Shown here: positions 8,557 to 18,399 of the stretch, one piece after another | How the letters are laid out: the number at the start of each line of letters is the position of its first letter | How positions within the stretch are numbered: the first letter of the stretch is position 1 | Source: Thermoproteota archaeon | Lineage (GTDB): Archaea; Thermoproteota; Bathyarchaeia; Bathyarchaeales; Bathycorpusculaceae | Reading direction: 5' to 3' | Length of the DNA stretch: 19,610 nt | Assembly: GCA_012511995.1 (NCBI GenBank) | Contig: JAAZFA010000316.1 | Span: 1 to 19,610, forward strand | Translations under genes and position numbers: made by a program | The notes under the pieces: generated by a model | What the model was told of the DNA's origin: nothing | The model's database searches: none | What the model saw: the letters and a program-made list of their open reading frames with translations, nothing else

Positions 8557-11500
8557 TTATTGGATAATAAATAAAGATAAGTGCTTTCCGTATAAGCTTG
8601 GGTCGTTTCTTAGAGCTTTTGCGGCATCGGCTGCATTGTTGGTCGCCATAAATTCTTTATGTTTTTGAGCGTTATATTCAAAATTTAAATCTTGTACATT
8701 TTCTTCAAAGGCAAGGATATAGCCATAATCGTCGACGGCGGGATTGCCTAATAAGGCATCAAACTCTTTTTTAAAACCAACGAGATAAACATCATCGCGC
8801 AAATGAGCTTGAATGACGGGGAGAATAATGCCTTCGTTTTGCAGACTGGCTTGGCTATCAAAATCAACTCGTTTGCGTTTTTTATCGCCACTGGCTTTAT
8901 GTAAAAAAACTTGTGTACTAGGAAACTGTTGCATTAGTTTTCCCTTGATAGCAAAGAGTAAAAGACCAGTTTTTGACTCGGCATGGTTGTCGCCTAATGC
9001 TCCACTCCATGTATGCAGAGGGGTGACGTCAAAGAAATTATCGCTGCGAATACTTTGGGCATCCGTTTCGGAATCCCAGAATTTGCGGAAGTAGGAGCCA
9101 CGTTGATCGGTAGGAAATTCACGCCATAAAAGCTCGCGTCCCATTTCAGTATTCATGCCACATAAATAAGCTTCGACAAATGAGGTATCACTTTTGAATA
9201 CCGCTACTGAATTGTCAGGAATGGCATCTACACCTGGAATAATGAATTTATCGGAGAAAAGTTTTAAATAATGATAGACTGGTTCAGGAAAAATTGGATA
9301 GGCCAAAATGGGGTATTTAGAGTGCAAGAGTTCCTCAATATACTTATCACGTAATTTTTTGCCTGTTTTTGTGTCGTCAAAAAACTCAGAATAATAAGCC
9401 ACAGCCACTTGACGTATACGTTCGTAAGTCTCGTTGTTTTCTAAACCAGCATGTAAGTTTTTTATGTCTTTTTGATCAATGGCTTTGATGATTTCGTCAG
9501 ATTCTTTGACTTTTTTCTCTGCATCTATCTCGTCTTTTAATTTTTTTAATTCATTTATTTTGGTCTCTAATTGTTGCCAAGCTCTTAAATAAGGGAATAT
9601 GTGTGGATCCTTACTTTGTTTTAAAAATTGCGCATACTCATAGACAGAGTCAAAGGTCTGTAGATTATTATCAGCTAGTTTTTCCGTGTCTATGGTGATG
9701 TAATCAGGCGTGTTTAAGAGATAATTGGTGATCTCTTTTTGGTAATCGTCATAACGCTTTTTTTTGTTTTCACTGATATTGGGTGCATATTGAGGTGTTT
9801 TTGAGATTTTATCTCGTAAGTCATTGCCTTCATTATCCCAGATATCGGTAGGACCATCTAAGAGACTCTCATAGAGTTTGGGATGATAGCAAGCACTAAC
9901 GTTATAACTAGTGCTCCCTCTGCCAAAGCCATAACTGTAACGATAGTCATCAGACTTTTTGCTGAGCGCGTCATTCATAAGAATTGATACAGGGGTCCCA
10001 AATTTAGGGTTTTTTAAAAACTGAATATAGACATTGATTGATTCTTGTAAATTAGCTTCTGCTAAGTTTTTAGTGGTTGTTCTATATGCATCTAAGAGCA
10101 TATTTTTGCAGACAAAGTACAGACCATCTTCTCCACCTAAGCGAGTGATGGTTGTTTTACTGCCAAAAAGGAATTTATAAATCTCATCATCAAGTCCAAT
10201 AACATTTTTGATGGCGAATTTATCTGGGACTCTTATAGTCTGAGCCGAACTGATTGTAGAGGAAATATTGTTACCAGCGTAACCATAGAAACTATGTCGA
10301 TGCAAACCTTTTTCTAAAAATACTCCCATCATTTCATAGTATTTATCTGAGTCGTTTCCATAGTTAAATCTAGATTCATTCTCTTTAAAGAAATTATAGT
10401 AATACTGTAAATGCTGAGCGGGTATGGTAGATGTGTTGTTGTCTTTATTGAGGTCAGGTGAGTTGGAAAGGTATAAATTTTGTCTGGAAAATATAAAACG
10501 ATTTTCAAGCTCAGGTCTTCTTTCACAAGAAGGCACAATGAATTCTAAATCTTTTATTGCTAAGAATGGCTTCAAGTATTGATGATTTAGCTCATGGATT
10601 AACGCCAATAAAATAATATCTGTGGTGTGAGTGATTTGTGCTAAAGTCGGCAGATTATGAAAAGTATGTTCCTTGGCTTTAAAGATTTGTTGCTCGGCAA
10701 TATTTTGCATCAGCGAGGTCGGATCTAGCGTGCCGATTAAGCGCGCTAACTCTTTTGTAAGATGCTGAAAAGAGGCGGTGGCAAAAGCTTGAGGAATATT
10801 GCTATCTTTTAATATTTGCTCTAAAGAGGTTTGTGGGTTGCCGTGTTCATCCTCTGTCATGGCTGATTTCATCGAATGAAAATACTGCATAAAATTAGCA
10901 ATAAAATTCGCCGAACTACGGTCAAACGTACTAAAAGTTTTATTACGTAAAGATTTATTGGCGTTTACACTTAAAAGTCGCTGATAAAGTTCACGGTTAA
11001 GTGCTTGGATTGCTTCTACCTGTTTCCAGGCACGATTGACCAGTTCTTCTTGATGGATTTGTATGGTTTTTTTTCCTAAACCTGCTACTGCACGGTAATG
11101 CAGATCTAAATTTATTTGAGAAACCCAGGGGGTGTTATTTTTCTGATTCTCAGTTTCATCAATACTGCTTGCCATACTATGCTTGGCACCGTAAGCAGGA
11201 GGAACAACCCACGGATCATCTTTTAATGTGTTCTCGGCTTGCCCCTCTTCTGAGTCGGATAAAAGGAATTTATTTTCCAGAAAAACAGGGTTTTTAGAAA
11301 GCAGATCCTTGAGTCGCTCATACAGTTGCTCTTCTTGATTTTTATTAGTCGGATCCGGAAAAGACGCGGGTTTTTCTTGACCTATTGTTTGAGTGGCTGC
11401 CGGTATGATGATGGTTTTTCGATCCGGTAGTTGAGTAAGACTCGTATAATCTATACCTTCGCCCATTTTGGTGACATCTATTGGAATACCCGATTCTGAC

Positions 11501-12360
11501 GTTTTGGCGATGCTAAGTTTTTCTACTAAACCATCAAAGCTATCATTCCCCGTTTTAAAAGACCAGGAATAATACACGGGGAAATCCAGAGGGCGTTTTG
11601 AATGTTGGTTTTTTTGTTTCGCCAGACTGACTTCCCAGGCTGATGCTTGCGCGGTTATTTTAGCGAGTTCTTCATCTCCATAGCCCAGACCACGTAATCG
11701 ACCGATTTCAAAAGTTGGTACTAAAAAGGCATAATAATCAGTATTTGGATTAAGGGTATCTGACATCCTCAAGGCAATGAGACGTGAGAGTTCGGGTTCT
11801 TTTTCGTTAGAACCTTGGGCATGAGCGGATCGCCAGATCGTTTCGGGATGAGGAAATACTTGCTGATACTGTTCCTCGCTTTCTAGCTGAAAGCTAACAG
11901 TTGATTGCCCTGAGCTGAGCCTAGTTAAGCGACAATACGCTTTTTCACAGACCAATAAAGCCAACCATGGTCGCAAGCGATTGTTATTATGCTTGGCGGG
12001 TGTGTAGCGCCAAGGGAAATCGGCTTCCCAAAATTCGACATAAGGTAGATACTGAATCGGAAATCCTATGTTATTGGACGTTGGCGTGGTTTTCAAAATG
12101 GCATTTTCATGCACTTTCAAAATATCGCCTGCACTAATGAAGTCGATTTCTTTGGTATCGGAAACAATTATCTCTTTGCGTTTTTCTTCATCATTGGGCG
12201 AAATGGGTGTTAATTCATACTCAGATGTGACGAATAAAACCGGTCGTTGTTTTGCTAATAAGCTTTCATTTTTTATATGACCGAGCACATCCACTTCAGT
12301 GATGTAATTACTTAATCCTTTTCTTACCCATGAAAAATAATAACTGGTTTCTGTTGTCAT
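8557..12360 (-). CDS. Large conserved uncharacterised protein with LLWREFPTDQRG motif (gene B)
   Basis: The protein has 1267 residues. Its N-terminus contains FSWVRKGLSNYI (about 9-20) and then FPWRYTPA and RLRPWLALLV (about 115-138), which are signatures of a large uncharacterised bacterial family. The most striking block is LLWREFPTDQRGSYFRKF (about 1076-1093), which I recall as nearly invariant in the family. It is followed by an LLLFAIKGKLMQQFPSTQVFL segment region (about 1130-1150) and a C-terminal block around RDDVYLVGFKKEF and GYILAFEE, matching the family's usual ending. A charged helical stretch at about 930-985 may form a coiled coil. There is no signal peptide or membrane segment. 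The start has a purine-rich leader (AGAAAGAAGA, 12367-12376) six bases upstream. The gene sits 24 bases after gene A and 22 before gene C, so all are probably one transcript. The invariant charged and aromatic motif could be an active or binding site, but no reaction is known. Confidence 0.9.
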   Translation of the reverse strand: MTTETSYYFSWVRKGLSNYITEVDVLGHIKNESLLAKQRPVLFVTSEYELTPISPNDEEKRKEIIVSDTKEIDFISAGDILKVHENAILKTTPTSNNIGFPIQYLPYVEFWEADFPWRYTPAKHNNNRLRPWLALLVCEKAYCRLTRLSSGQSTVSFQLESEEQYQQVFPHPETIWRSAHAQGSNEKEPELSRLIALRMSDTLNPNTDYYAFLVPTFEIGRLRGLGYGDEELAKITAQASAWEVSLAKQKNQHSKRPLDFPVYYSWSFKTGNDSFDGLVEKLSIAKTSESGIPIDVTKMGEGIDYTSLTQLPDRKTIIIPAATQTIGQEKPASFPDPTNKNQEEQLYERLKDLLSKNPVFLENKFLLSDSEEGQAENTLKDDPWVVPPAYGAKHSMASSIDETENQKNNTPWVSQINLDLHYRAVAGLGKKTIQIHQEELVNRAWKQVEAIQALNRELYQRLLSVNANKSLRNKTFSTFDRSSANFIANFMQYFHSMKSAMTEDEHGNPQTSLEQILKDSNIPQAFATASFQHLTKELARLIGTLDPTSLMQNIAEQQIFKAKEHTFHNLPTLAQITHTTDIILLALIHELNHQYLKPFLAIKDLEFIVPSCERRPELENRFIFSRQNLYLSNSPDLNKDNNTSTIPAQHLQYYYNFFKENESRFNYGNDSDKYYEMMGVFLEKGLHRHSFYGYAGNNISSTISSAQTIRVPDKFAIKNVIGLDDEIYKFLFGSKTTITRLGGEDGLYFVCKNMLLDAYRTTTKNLAEANLQESINVYIQFLKNPKFGTPVSILMNDALSKKSDDYRYSYGFGRGSTSYNVSACYHPKLYESLLDGPTDIWDNEGNDLRDKISKTPQYAPNISENKKKRYDDYQKEITNYLLNTPDYITIDTEKLADNNLQTFDSVYEYAQFLKQSKDPHIFPYLRAWQQLETKINELKKLKDEIDAEKKVKESDEIIKAIDQKDIKNLHAGLENNETYERIRQVAVAYYSEFFDDTKTGKKLRDKYIEELLHSKYPILAYPIFPEPVYHYLKLFSDKFIIPGVDAIPDNSVAVFKSDTSFVEAYLCGMNTEMGRELLWREFPTDQRGSYFRKFWDSETDAQSIRSDNFFDVTPLHTWSGALGDNHAESKTGLLLFAIKGKLMQQFPSTQVFLHKASGDKKRKRVDFDSQASLQNEGIILPVIQAHLRDDVYLVGFKKEFDALLGNPAVDDYGYILAFEENVQDLNFEYNAQKHKEFMATNNAADAAKALRNDPSLYGKHLSLFIIQ

Positions 12361-12384
12361 ATCGTATCTTCTTTCTAAGGTTTA

Positions 12385-15300
12385 TTATTTGAGTAAGCCG
12401 TCAAGCATATCAAGATATTTATCCATTTTATTGTTTATAGTTGAATCAAGCTGACGTGTATAACGCTTAAATCCTTCATTGCTTTTGCGTAGAGACGTTT
12501 TTAATAAGACTGGTTTTTGCACTTTCTTGAGAATGCGCTCAGTCTTATATAATCGGTTAATTTCCTTGACAGGCTTAAGTGGCTTGTGTTTTTGCAAGAC
12601 TATCTTTTTCTTGTCTTGTGGAGCAGGTTTTTTAATGTTTTTTAGATAGTTTTCCCAATTATCCCAAACATGGCTAATGTCTTGACAGTAGCGTTCAGCA
12701 TTAACGTTTACTTTTGTGCTAGCCGCTTTCTCTTCTTTAACATCAGGTTGTAAATCAAAACCAGCCTGCATTTTTTGGTACGAAGGGGCAGCGATTTTTT
12801 CTTCATCCGTATATTCACGTATCAAGGTTGGGGCGAATGAAGATTGTGTGGTGCTGTAATTTACTTCTTGACCGGAAATTTTGATTGATTTAATTTTGAG
12901 TGATTCAATATCATTTGGATAGGCTTCGCCATAACGCTCCATTTTTTGATTAAGGGGAACGGCGTTTTGAATAAAGGAAAGCGTATCGGAGGGTTGTAAA
13001 ACGAGTTTTAAGCTTTCGTTTTGAGTAAAATTCACTAAATTGTCGGTCAAATCAGTGGATTTGATTTTCCAATTACTATTATCGTTTAAGCTCTTAATAT
13101 ATAAAGGCATTATATCGATGTAGATACGATTACTGGCGTCTTGTTTTTTACCCCATGTCACATTGAATTCGATATTGTAAGTAATGATAAATTTAAAACT
13201 GGCTTTACCTTTTGCATTCCATGGAGCGGGGCCACTTAAGGCAAAGTTTACGCTAATCGAGAATAGGGTTAACTTGCCTAGCTTAACTGCAAGCCCTGCA
13301 CCTACATCAAACATAAACATAAACGGTTTGAATTGGAAAAGTGCGTTAAAGTATAGATAGCCGTATATACCAAACTTACTCCAACCGATTTGTAACGTTA
13401 TTTTTGCGCCAAACTGTACGGTATTTGAGGTAATGGCAAAATAAGACTCGAGTGAAAGTTTAAGAATAGAATAGTTGAGTTTCATCCCCAATCTATTCAT
13501 ATTGCTGACATTAAAGTCGGCCTCGGGTTTGTATTGTGGATGAAAGCCTCCCACAGAGAATAAGAAACCTTTGGTCTCGCCTGCCCAGTACAGTCGGAAG
13601 GCCATAGAGCCATGAAATGTAATGCCAACGATGTGCGAGTCGACCAAGGCTGCATCAAAAGATAGGCCTTTACTAAAATCAATCGAACCGAGAAATTGAA
13701 CATTCAGACTTAATAAGTTTTCGAGCTTATCAGCTAAGCTGACTTTGATTGAACCAGCAATTATAATTACGACAGGATCAGGGGCTTGGATGAAAAGACC
13801 AAGATCGGCTTTAACAATTTCTCCCCAGGTGATCTGGGTTAAAAAACCAAAAAACAACTGATCTTTTTTAATTGGATAATAGGTAGAGGCTTGGCTCAGA
13901 ACAAGATCTAGATTTTTTTCTAAATCTTTAACAAACAGAATCGAACTAAGTGATCCATTTCTTACTGCGTTGATTAATTTATCCTGATCAATGCGACGAT
14001 TAATACCTAAGGAGCCTCCGATCGCCGTGATTGAAAAGCCCATGCCAATTTGAATGCCCCCTGTAAAAAACACACTTAAGGCACCCATAAAAGAAAAACC
14101 TTTACTACCATCAGGCATTTTCATATTGAACAATATCATGGCGTTAGCACTGCAAAGTTCCAGGATATTTAATTCCACAGCCCCGAGAAACTCTTCTTTT
14201 TCTTTATTCCATTTCAAGATGCCTGCACCTTTGACGGCGCTTGTGTCTATGGCGATGGCGATACCGTCAGGGAATTTAAAGTGGGGTGTAATATCAAGAT
14301 CACCAAAGCTACCGTCAGGATCTAAGTAGTTGAAATCAATACCAAAGCCCATTTCGGAAAAAGCAATCGTAACGCCATGAAAGTCGGCAACAAAGTTTGT
14401 TTTTAGATCCGCAATGAGATTACGCAGATTGCCACTACCTAATTCAAGATTGATATTTTTGAATTTAACCGCTTTTATGTCGATATCAGTATTGATAGGA
14501 ATTTGTACACTGTAATCTCCTTCAATTCGAAAACCTTCTTTTATGCTATAGCCTAAATTGAGTTTTTCTAATTCAATGACGATATCGTTTTTAAGTATGG
14601 TGGCAAAAAAATCGTTTAAGGTATGTAATTTTAAGGTTAAAGCAAGATTTTGTAGCTTACCTAAGTAACCACAATCAAATCCATCATCGGTATAGCCAAT
14701 AAAGAGTTTTTGTGGGTAGTTTTTAATGCTAAGTTCGGCTACCTCCGCTTTAAAAATTTCTAAGGCTTCGACTTCTTTACGATCTTTTTGACCTCTTTGT
14801 AAAAGCAATTCTAGATAGGCTGAGAAGGAGGTATCACTTGCTAAAAGTTCCACGCTAGGCCAAAACTCACCGTCTTTAGTGGTAAAGAAAAAGCCCAGAC
14901 TGTCTTTTTCTAATTGTTGTTTAGTTTTTTCTTCATTTTTAGAAGCTGTAGTTACGTCTGGGTTTAGAGCAGAGTTAGCACTGATATTCAGGTAATGCTT
15001 TTTGCCTAGATTAAAATCTGAGCCAAGTTTGCCTCTAAATATAGGGAGAAAATACAAACCAGATTCAACTATGTCATCGCCATCATCATCTTTCATGGGT
15101 TGGCCAGTCTTATCCCATACTTTACGGTCACCGACAAAGGAGACTAAACGGAAAGACACATCGATGTCAACCGCTGAGTGTTCTTTCTTAGTGAGTTCTG
15201 CTGTTTTGTCTGGGTGCTCGTAAAGAGTTAAGGCAAAGAATTTATTATTAATATCGAGCTTATAGTCCGGCAAATCGATATTTTCTAAATTCCAATTGGG

Positions 15301-18135
15301 TAAATCAATCAGCTCGCGAAGATGGGTTTTAACCGTGCTTGGAATAAGTCGATAGAGATTGATTGAGAATTGCAAGCCGTCCTGCCATGAATTGATGTTT
15401 TTCGCCTCATCAGACAACATCAGTATGTCCATCACCATTTCTGTGGCATTCTTGGCTTTCTCTTTTATCTCGTCGACTTTTTCTTGTGCATCGTCATAGG
15501 CTTTTTTTACATCAGTAGCAAAATCTTCTATCTGTTTGAATATTTCTTTGTATTCGGCAAAATTTAATTCACGGGTAATATTCTTGACGACAAAGTCGAT
15601 GACTTTTGGTAATAGGATTTCTTTACTCCAAGCTTTAACCCCAGTTTCTATTAACGACATAAATGGACGGACTAGCGCCTTATACAGGGCATTTTTTAAT
15701 TCGCTCCAATAGGCAGTAAATACGTCTATGGTGAAAGCTTTTAGCTTCTTATTGTAGTCAGCTTCTTTTATCTCTTTTTTCTTTTGGCTGAGTAGAACAA
15801 TGTTGTTCTCTAAACTTGAAACCACTCCATCGAAGGAGCTAATTGTAGCCGCTCTGAATTTTATATAATAAATATCAGGATTGTCGGGTATTAAGGTCTT
15901 GAGCTTGTTAGATAAGATACTAATGTAGGCATTGAAATCAAAATCCGAAAAAGGGTTTTCCCAAGACTCACTGCGCATTAGTTTTTGAATGGTGTCGGGA
16001 CCTAAAAAGTAATTTTTAAGTTCATCAAAACTGTCAGGAATATTTTTAGTTTGACGTTCGAACTCATCTTTTAGTTCAGCAATAATCAGTTCGAATTTGG
16101 CTTGCCATTTATCGGGTTCAAAGACTTGAGTGACACTTTCTTCCATCTGTTCCAAAATAACTTTGTATTCTTGAATCAAATTGTTAGGTTCGTTAGCGTT
16201 GATGGAATTAAGAATTGCTTTTTGCCAATCTTCGTCTTTAATTTCGCAAAATAGCTCGTGTTCTTGCGCTTTTTCGGTGACAATACGAATAAAAGGTTCG
16301 ACGAACAGTGTAGTCAAATGTTTCTTTGTAGCGCTATAGTCAAGACCCTTTATTTTTTTATATTTGATATTGGTATGGGGCAGTGTGAAACTTTTAAATT
16401 CGCCTGCTTGAGTTTTAAACTCGCTAATTGCTTCGTTTAGTTTTGATTCTAATTGTTTGATTAAGGAATCTTTATCTTCAATAAAATTATCATAAGCTAA
16501 CTGAAGTTCTTTTTTTACGCCAATAGCAAATTTTTCGAGTACTTTTAAGAGGTCTAGAATAAAGTTTTCAAATTGCGCGAATGTTCGTTTTGCTTCTTCG
16601 GCTAAAGGACTAAACTCATCTTTAATTTTGTTACGGACACGAATTAATAACTCATATAAAAGTTGCTTCAGAGAGCTGAAATCTGGGATATTGTTGTTGA
16701 ATGCCCGAATAACATCAATGATTTTGGCTAAGAGTTTTTCTGCATCATCATAATCTTTGATGGGATATAGTGTCTTAAAATAATCAAGCGGTGTAGACAC
16801 TACCTTGATAAGTTTTTTCCAGTTGATGACATAGATTTCTACAGTTGGACAAAGTGATTTAAGACTACTAACGGCTTTATCTATATTTTGATTGGCTTCC
16901 TCAATGGTTTTGTTAGCGTCATTTTTAAAATGATGTATTTGGGCGATTAAGCTATCGACTTTGTCCAACGGAATGGTCGGTATATCGGGTGCTTCAGGAA
17001 TATATTTAGCGACTTCAATGGTTTTTTTGTCGATAACTTGCAGAAAATCAAAAACCGCATACAGTTGATTAAAGGTTCTACCGAGTTGATTATAATCACC
17101 AAAGACTTGATTGGTTAGTTCTTCTAATTTGGCTTTTGCTATTTTATGTTGAGTTCGAAGTTCGGTAGAAATTTCTTTAATGGCTTCTTTACCAAATTTC
17201 TCAGCTTCAGCAAGGATGTTTTTGGCTTCGGTCTCAATTTGCTTTTCGAGCGTTTTTATTTCCTCAGTAATTTGCTCAATTTGTTTGATTAAATCGTTGA
17301 GATTTCCCCGTAGTTCTTCATCAACTTGTTTTTCTAAGTCTTTTTTTATTTCTTTGATTCGATTAGCAAGTGCTTGGATATCATCAGCGAAAACTTCTTT
17401 AGCGTTGCGTAAAAGAACTACTAAGATATGATCAAAAAGATGTTCGGCAAATTTTTTATCAAAAAAGTTTTCTGATAAAAAGAGACCAAATTCTTCGGAC
17501 TCTCGCATCAGTTTATCAATTTCTATATCTTTGAATTTTTTGACGAGAGAAATTAAATTAACAATGAGACGCGTAATTTGAGAGATCTTGTCTGAGCCTG
17601 TCTTAGCAAAACCAATGGATACAGAGACATTGTCATTAGAGAAATTCAGACCTGAAATGTTATCAAGATCGGCATCACGGAAAAATTCTTTAGCCGTAAC
17701 GAAGTTTTTATTATCCTTTTCGTCTTGATTTAGTTCGATGAGTTTTTGAGCCTCACTTAACCAATCTACATCTTCTTCGGTAAATTGCTTAATGGTTTCA
17801 CCCAATTCCATGGTTGTAGCAAGAATTGACTTGATCAGATCGCTCATTTCCTTGTTGTGTTCAAATAAGGAAATATCGTAACCTAAACGAGTAAAGAGGC
17901 TTTCAATGAATTTGCTGAGAGGGGTTTCTTCGGCTTTTAAACTACTTTTAAAATTATCATAACTAATCTTAGCTGCGGTATCGCTCAGTTCAGGCAGGTA
18001 AGAGGGTATATCTTGTAAAAAGTCTTTTAATAATGCATCTTTAGTGCGAGACAGTACAGTGCCAATCTTCGACAGGATTTGTTCAACTGAGGGTGAACCT
18101 AAGTCTATTGAGTCGTTTACGCGCTTGTTGCTCAT
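12385..18135 (-). CDS. Giant protein with helical N-terminal half and DUF6603-like beta-rich half (gene A, first of the operon)
   Basis: The protein has 1916 residues. Residues 1 to about 960 are almost entirely charged, amphipathic helix, with a strong coiled coil at about 250-325. From about 968 to 1663 the protein becomes beta-rich, with repeated alternating strands, Gly-rich turns (GIQIGMGFSITAIGGSLGI at about 1365-1385, just before NRR) and FSVGGFHPQYKP (about 1527-1538). I recall these as signatures of DUF6603, a domain of unknown function; the name is from memory. The last 220 or so residues are a Lys/Arg-rich tail, strongest after about 1845. The ATG at 18135 is preferred to the one at 18153 because AGGGAG (18142-18147) lies six bases upstream, while the upstream ATG has no ribosome-binding site. 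There is no signal peptide, membrane span or Walker motif. It leads the operon, 24 bases before gene B. It might be a membrane- or lipid-associating scaffold, given the amphipathic helices and beta architecture, but this is a guess. A phage tape-measure role is unsupported by neighbours. Confidence 0.88.
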   Translation of the reverse strand: MSNKRVNDSIDLGSPSVEQILSKIGTVLSRTKDALLKDFLQDIPSYLPELSDTAAKISYDNFKSSLKAEETPLSKFIESLFTRLGYDISLFEHNKEMSDLIKSILATTMELGETIKQFTEEDVDWLSEAQKLIELNQDEKDNKNFVTAKEFFRDADLDNISGLNFSNDNVSVSIGFAKTGSDKISQITRLIVNLISLVKKFKDIEIDKLMRESEEFGLFLSENFFDKKFAEHLFDHILVVLLRNAKEVFADDIQALANRIKEIKKDLEKQVDEELRGNLNDLIKQIEQITEEIKTLEKQIETEAKNILAEAEKFGKEAIKEISTELRTQHKIAKAKLEELTNQVFGDYNQLGRTFNQLYAVFDFLQVIDKKTIEVAKYIPEAPDIPTIPLDKVDSLIAQIHHFKNDANKTIEEANQNIDKAVSSLKSLCPTVEIYVINWKKLIKVVSTPLDYFKTLYPIKDYDDAEKLLAKIIDVIRAFNNNIPDFSSLKQLLYELLIRVRNKIKDEFSPLAEEAKRTFAQFENFILDLLKVLEKFAIGVKKELQLAYDNFIEDKDSLIKQLESKLNEAISEFKTQAGEFKSFTLPHTNIKYKKIKGLDYSATKKHLTTLFVEPFIRIVTEKAQEHELFCEIKDEDWQKAILNSINANEPNNLIQEYKVILEQMEESVTQVFEPDKWQAKFELIIAELKDEFERQTKNIPDSFDELKNYFLGPDTIQKLMRSESWENPFSDFDFNAYISILSNKLKTLIPDNPDIYYIKFRAATISSFDGVVSSLENNIVLLSQKKKEIKEADYNKKLKAFTIDVFTAYWSELKNALYKALVRPFMSLIETGVKAWSKEILLPKVIDFVVKNITRELNFAEYKEIFKQIEDFATDVKKAYDDAQEKVDEIKEKAKNATEMVMDILMLSDEAKNINSWQDGLQFSINLYRLIPSTVKTHLRELIDLPNWNLENIDLPDYKLDINNKFFALTLYEHPDKTAELTKKEHSAVDIDVSFRLVSFVGDRKVWDKTGQPMKDDDGDDIVESGLYFLPIFRGKLGSDFNLGKKHYLNISANSALNPDVTTASKNEEKTKQQLEKDSLGFFFTTKDGEFWPSVELLASDTSFSAYLELLLQRGQKDRKEVEALEIFKAEVAELSIKNYPQKLFIGYTDDGFDCGYLGKLQNLALTLKLHTLNDFFATILKNDIVIELEKLNLGYSIKEGFRIEGDYSVQIPINTDIDIKAVKFKNINLELGSGNLRNLIADLKTNFVADFHGVTIAFSEMGFGIDFNYLDPDGSFGDLDITPHFKFPDGIAIAIDTSAVKGAGILKWNKEKEEFLGAVELNILELCSANAMILFNMKMPDGSKGFSFMGALSVFFTGGIQIGMGFSITAIGGSLGINRRIDQDKLINAVRNGSLSSILFVKDLEKNLDLVLSQASTYYPIKKDQLFFGFLTQITWGEIVKADLGLFIQAPDPVVIIIAGSIKVSLADKLENLLSLNVQFLGSIDFSKGLSFDAALVDSHIVGITFHGSMAFRLYWAGETKGFLFSVGGFHPQYKPEADFNVSNMNRLGMKLNYSILKLSLESYFAITSNTVQFGAKITLQIGWSKFGIYGYLYFNALFQFKPFMFMFDVGAGLAVKLGKLTLFSISVNFALSGPAPWNAKGKASFKFIITYNIEFNVTWGKKQDASNRIYIDIMPLYIKSLNDNSNWKIKSTDLTDNLVNFTQNESLKLVLQPSDTLSFIQNAVPLNQKMERYGEAYPNDIESLKIKSIKISGQEVNYSTTQSSFAPTLIREYTDEEKIAAPSYQKMQAGFDLQPDVKEEKAASTKVNVNAERYCQDISHVWDNWENYLKNIKKPAPQDKKKIVLQKHKPLKPVKEINRLYKTERILKKVQKPVLLKTSLRKSNEGFKRYTRQLDSTINNKMDKYLDMLDGLLK

Positions 18136-18141
18136 GAAAGT

Positions 18142-18147
18142 CTCCCT
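18142..18147 (-). promoter_or_regulatory. Strong ribosome-binding site deciding the gene A start
   Basis: AGGGAG on the minus strand lies six bases before the ATG at 18135, inside the alternative 5' extension from 18153. It is the strongest Shine-Dalgarno sequence in the operon and argues that translation starts at MSNKRV, not at the upstream MKRETF. Confidence 0.75.
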
Positions 18148-18232
18148 TTTCATGTGAACATTATTTAACTACGCAAAAAATAGTGGATAAGAATATTTTT
18201 GTTAGGGTGTCTTTGATGCTGTTAATCCAAGC

Positions 18233-18367
18233 ATGAGATGGCAGTTTGTCAAGGATAATACACGCAATCTATATGACCAGTGCTGGCACTCATTGAAGCA
18301 ATTAACCACTGCTAAAGGTTGTCTCGTTGTCGTGATGTATCATGTGATGTACCGTTTATCTTTATAG
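18233..18367 (+). CDS. Short plus-strand ORF or gene fragment upstream of the operon
   Basis: An ATG at 18233 opens a 44-codon frame beginning MRWQFVKDNTRNLYDQCWHS and ending at TAG (18365-18367). The frame is open back to a stop at 18203-18205. Composition is more protein-like than the surrounding AT-rich DNA, with several Trp, Gln and Cys residues. I see no clear ribosome-binding site and recognise no family. It runs divergently from gene A, in the region expected to hold the operon's leader. It may be a small protein, the remnant of a longer gene, or chance. Confidence 0.25.
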   Translation: MRWQFVKDNTRNLYDQCWHSLKQLTTAKGCLVVVMYHVMYRLSL

Positions 18368-18384
18368 TAAATCCAGTGTACTAT

Positions 18385-18399
18385 ATATTTGAAAAATAT
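18385..18399. promoter_or_regulatory. ATATTT-GAA-AAATAT palindrome upstream of the operon
   Basis: Perfect 6-base arms surround a 3-base centre. It lies next to a 12-base direct repeat and a promoter-like sequence about 250-300 bases before gene A. It could be a dimeric regulator site, but AT-rich DNA produces such palindromes easily. Confidence 0.2.

Noticed and set aside
236..18135. Contractile injection system, type VI secretion or phage tail cluster
   Set aside because: I see no sheath, tube, baseplate, LysM, VgrG/PAAR or AAA+ ATPase protein, so large size and a coiled coil alone do not support it.
236..18135. Insecticidal toxin complex (Tc) or Rhs locus
   Set aside because: The large proteins lack YD/Rhs repeats and SpvB- or VRP1-like signatures, and their recognisable motifs belong to other uncharacterised families.
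12385..18135. Gene A as an SMC/Rad50-like ATPase or a tape-measure protein
   Set aside because: There is no Walker A/B or signature motif for an ATPase, and no tail genes as neighbours. The C-terminal half is beta-rich instead.
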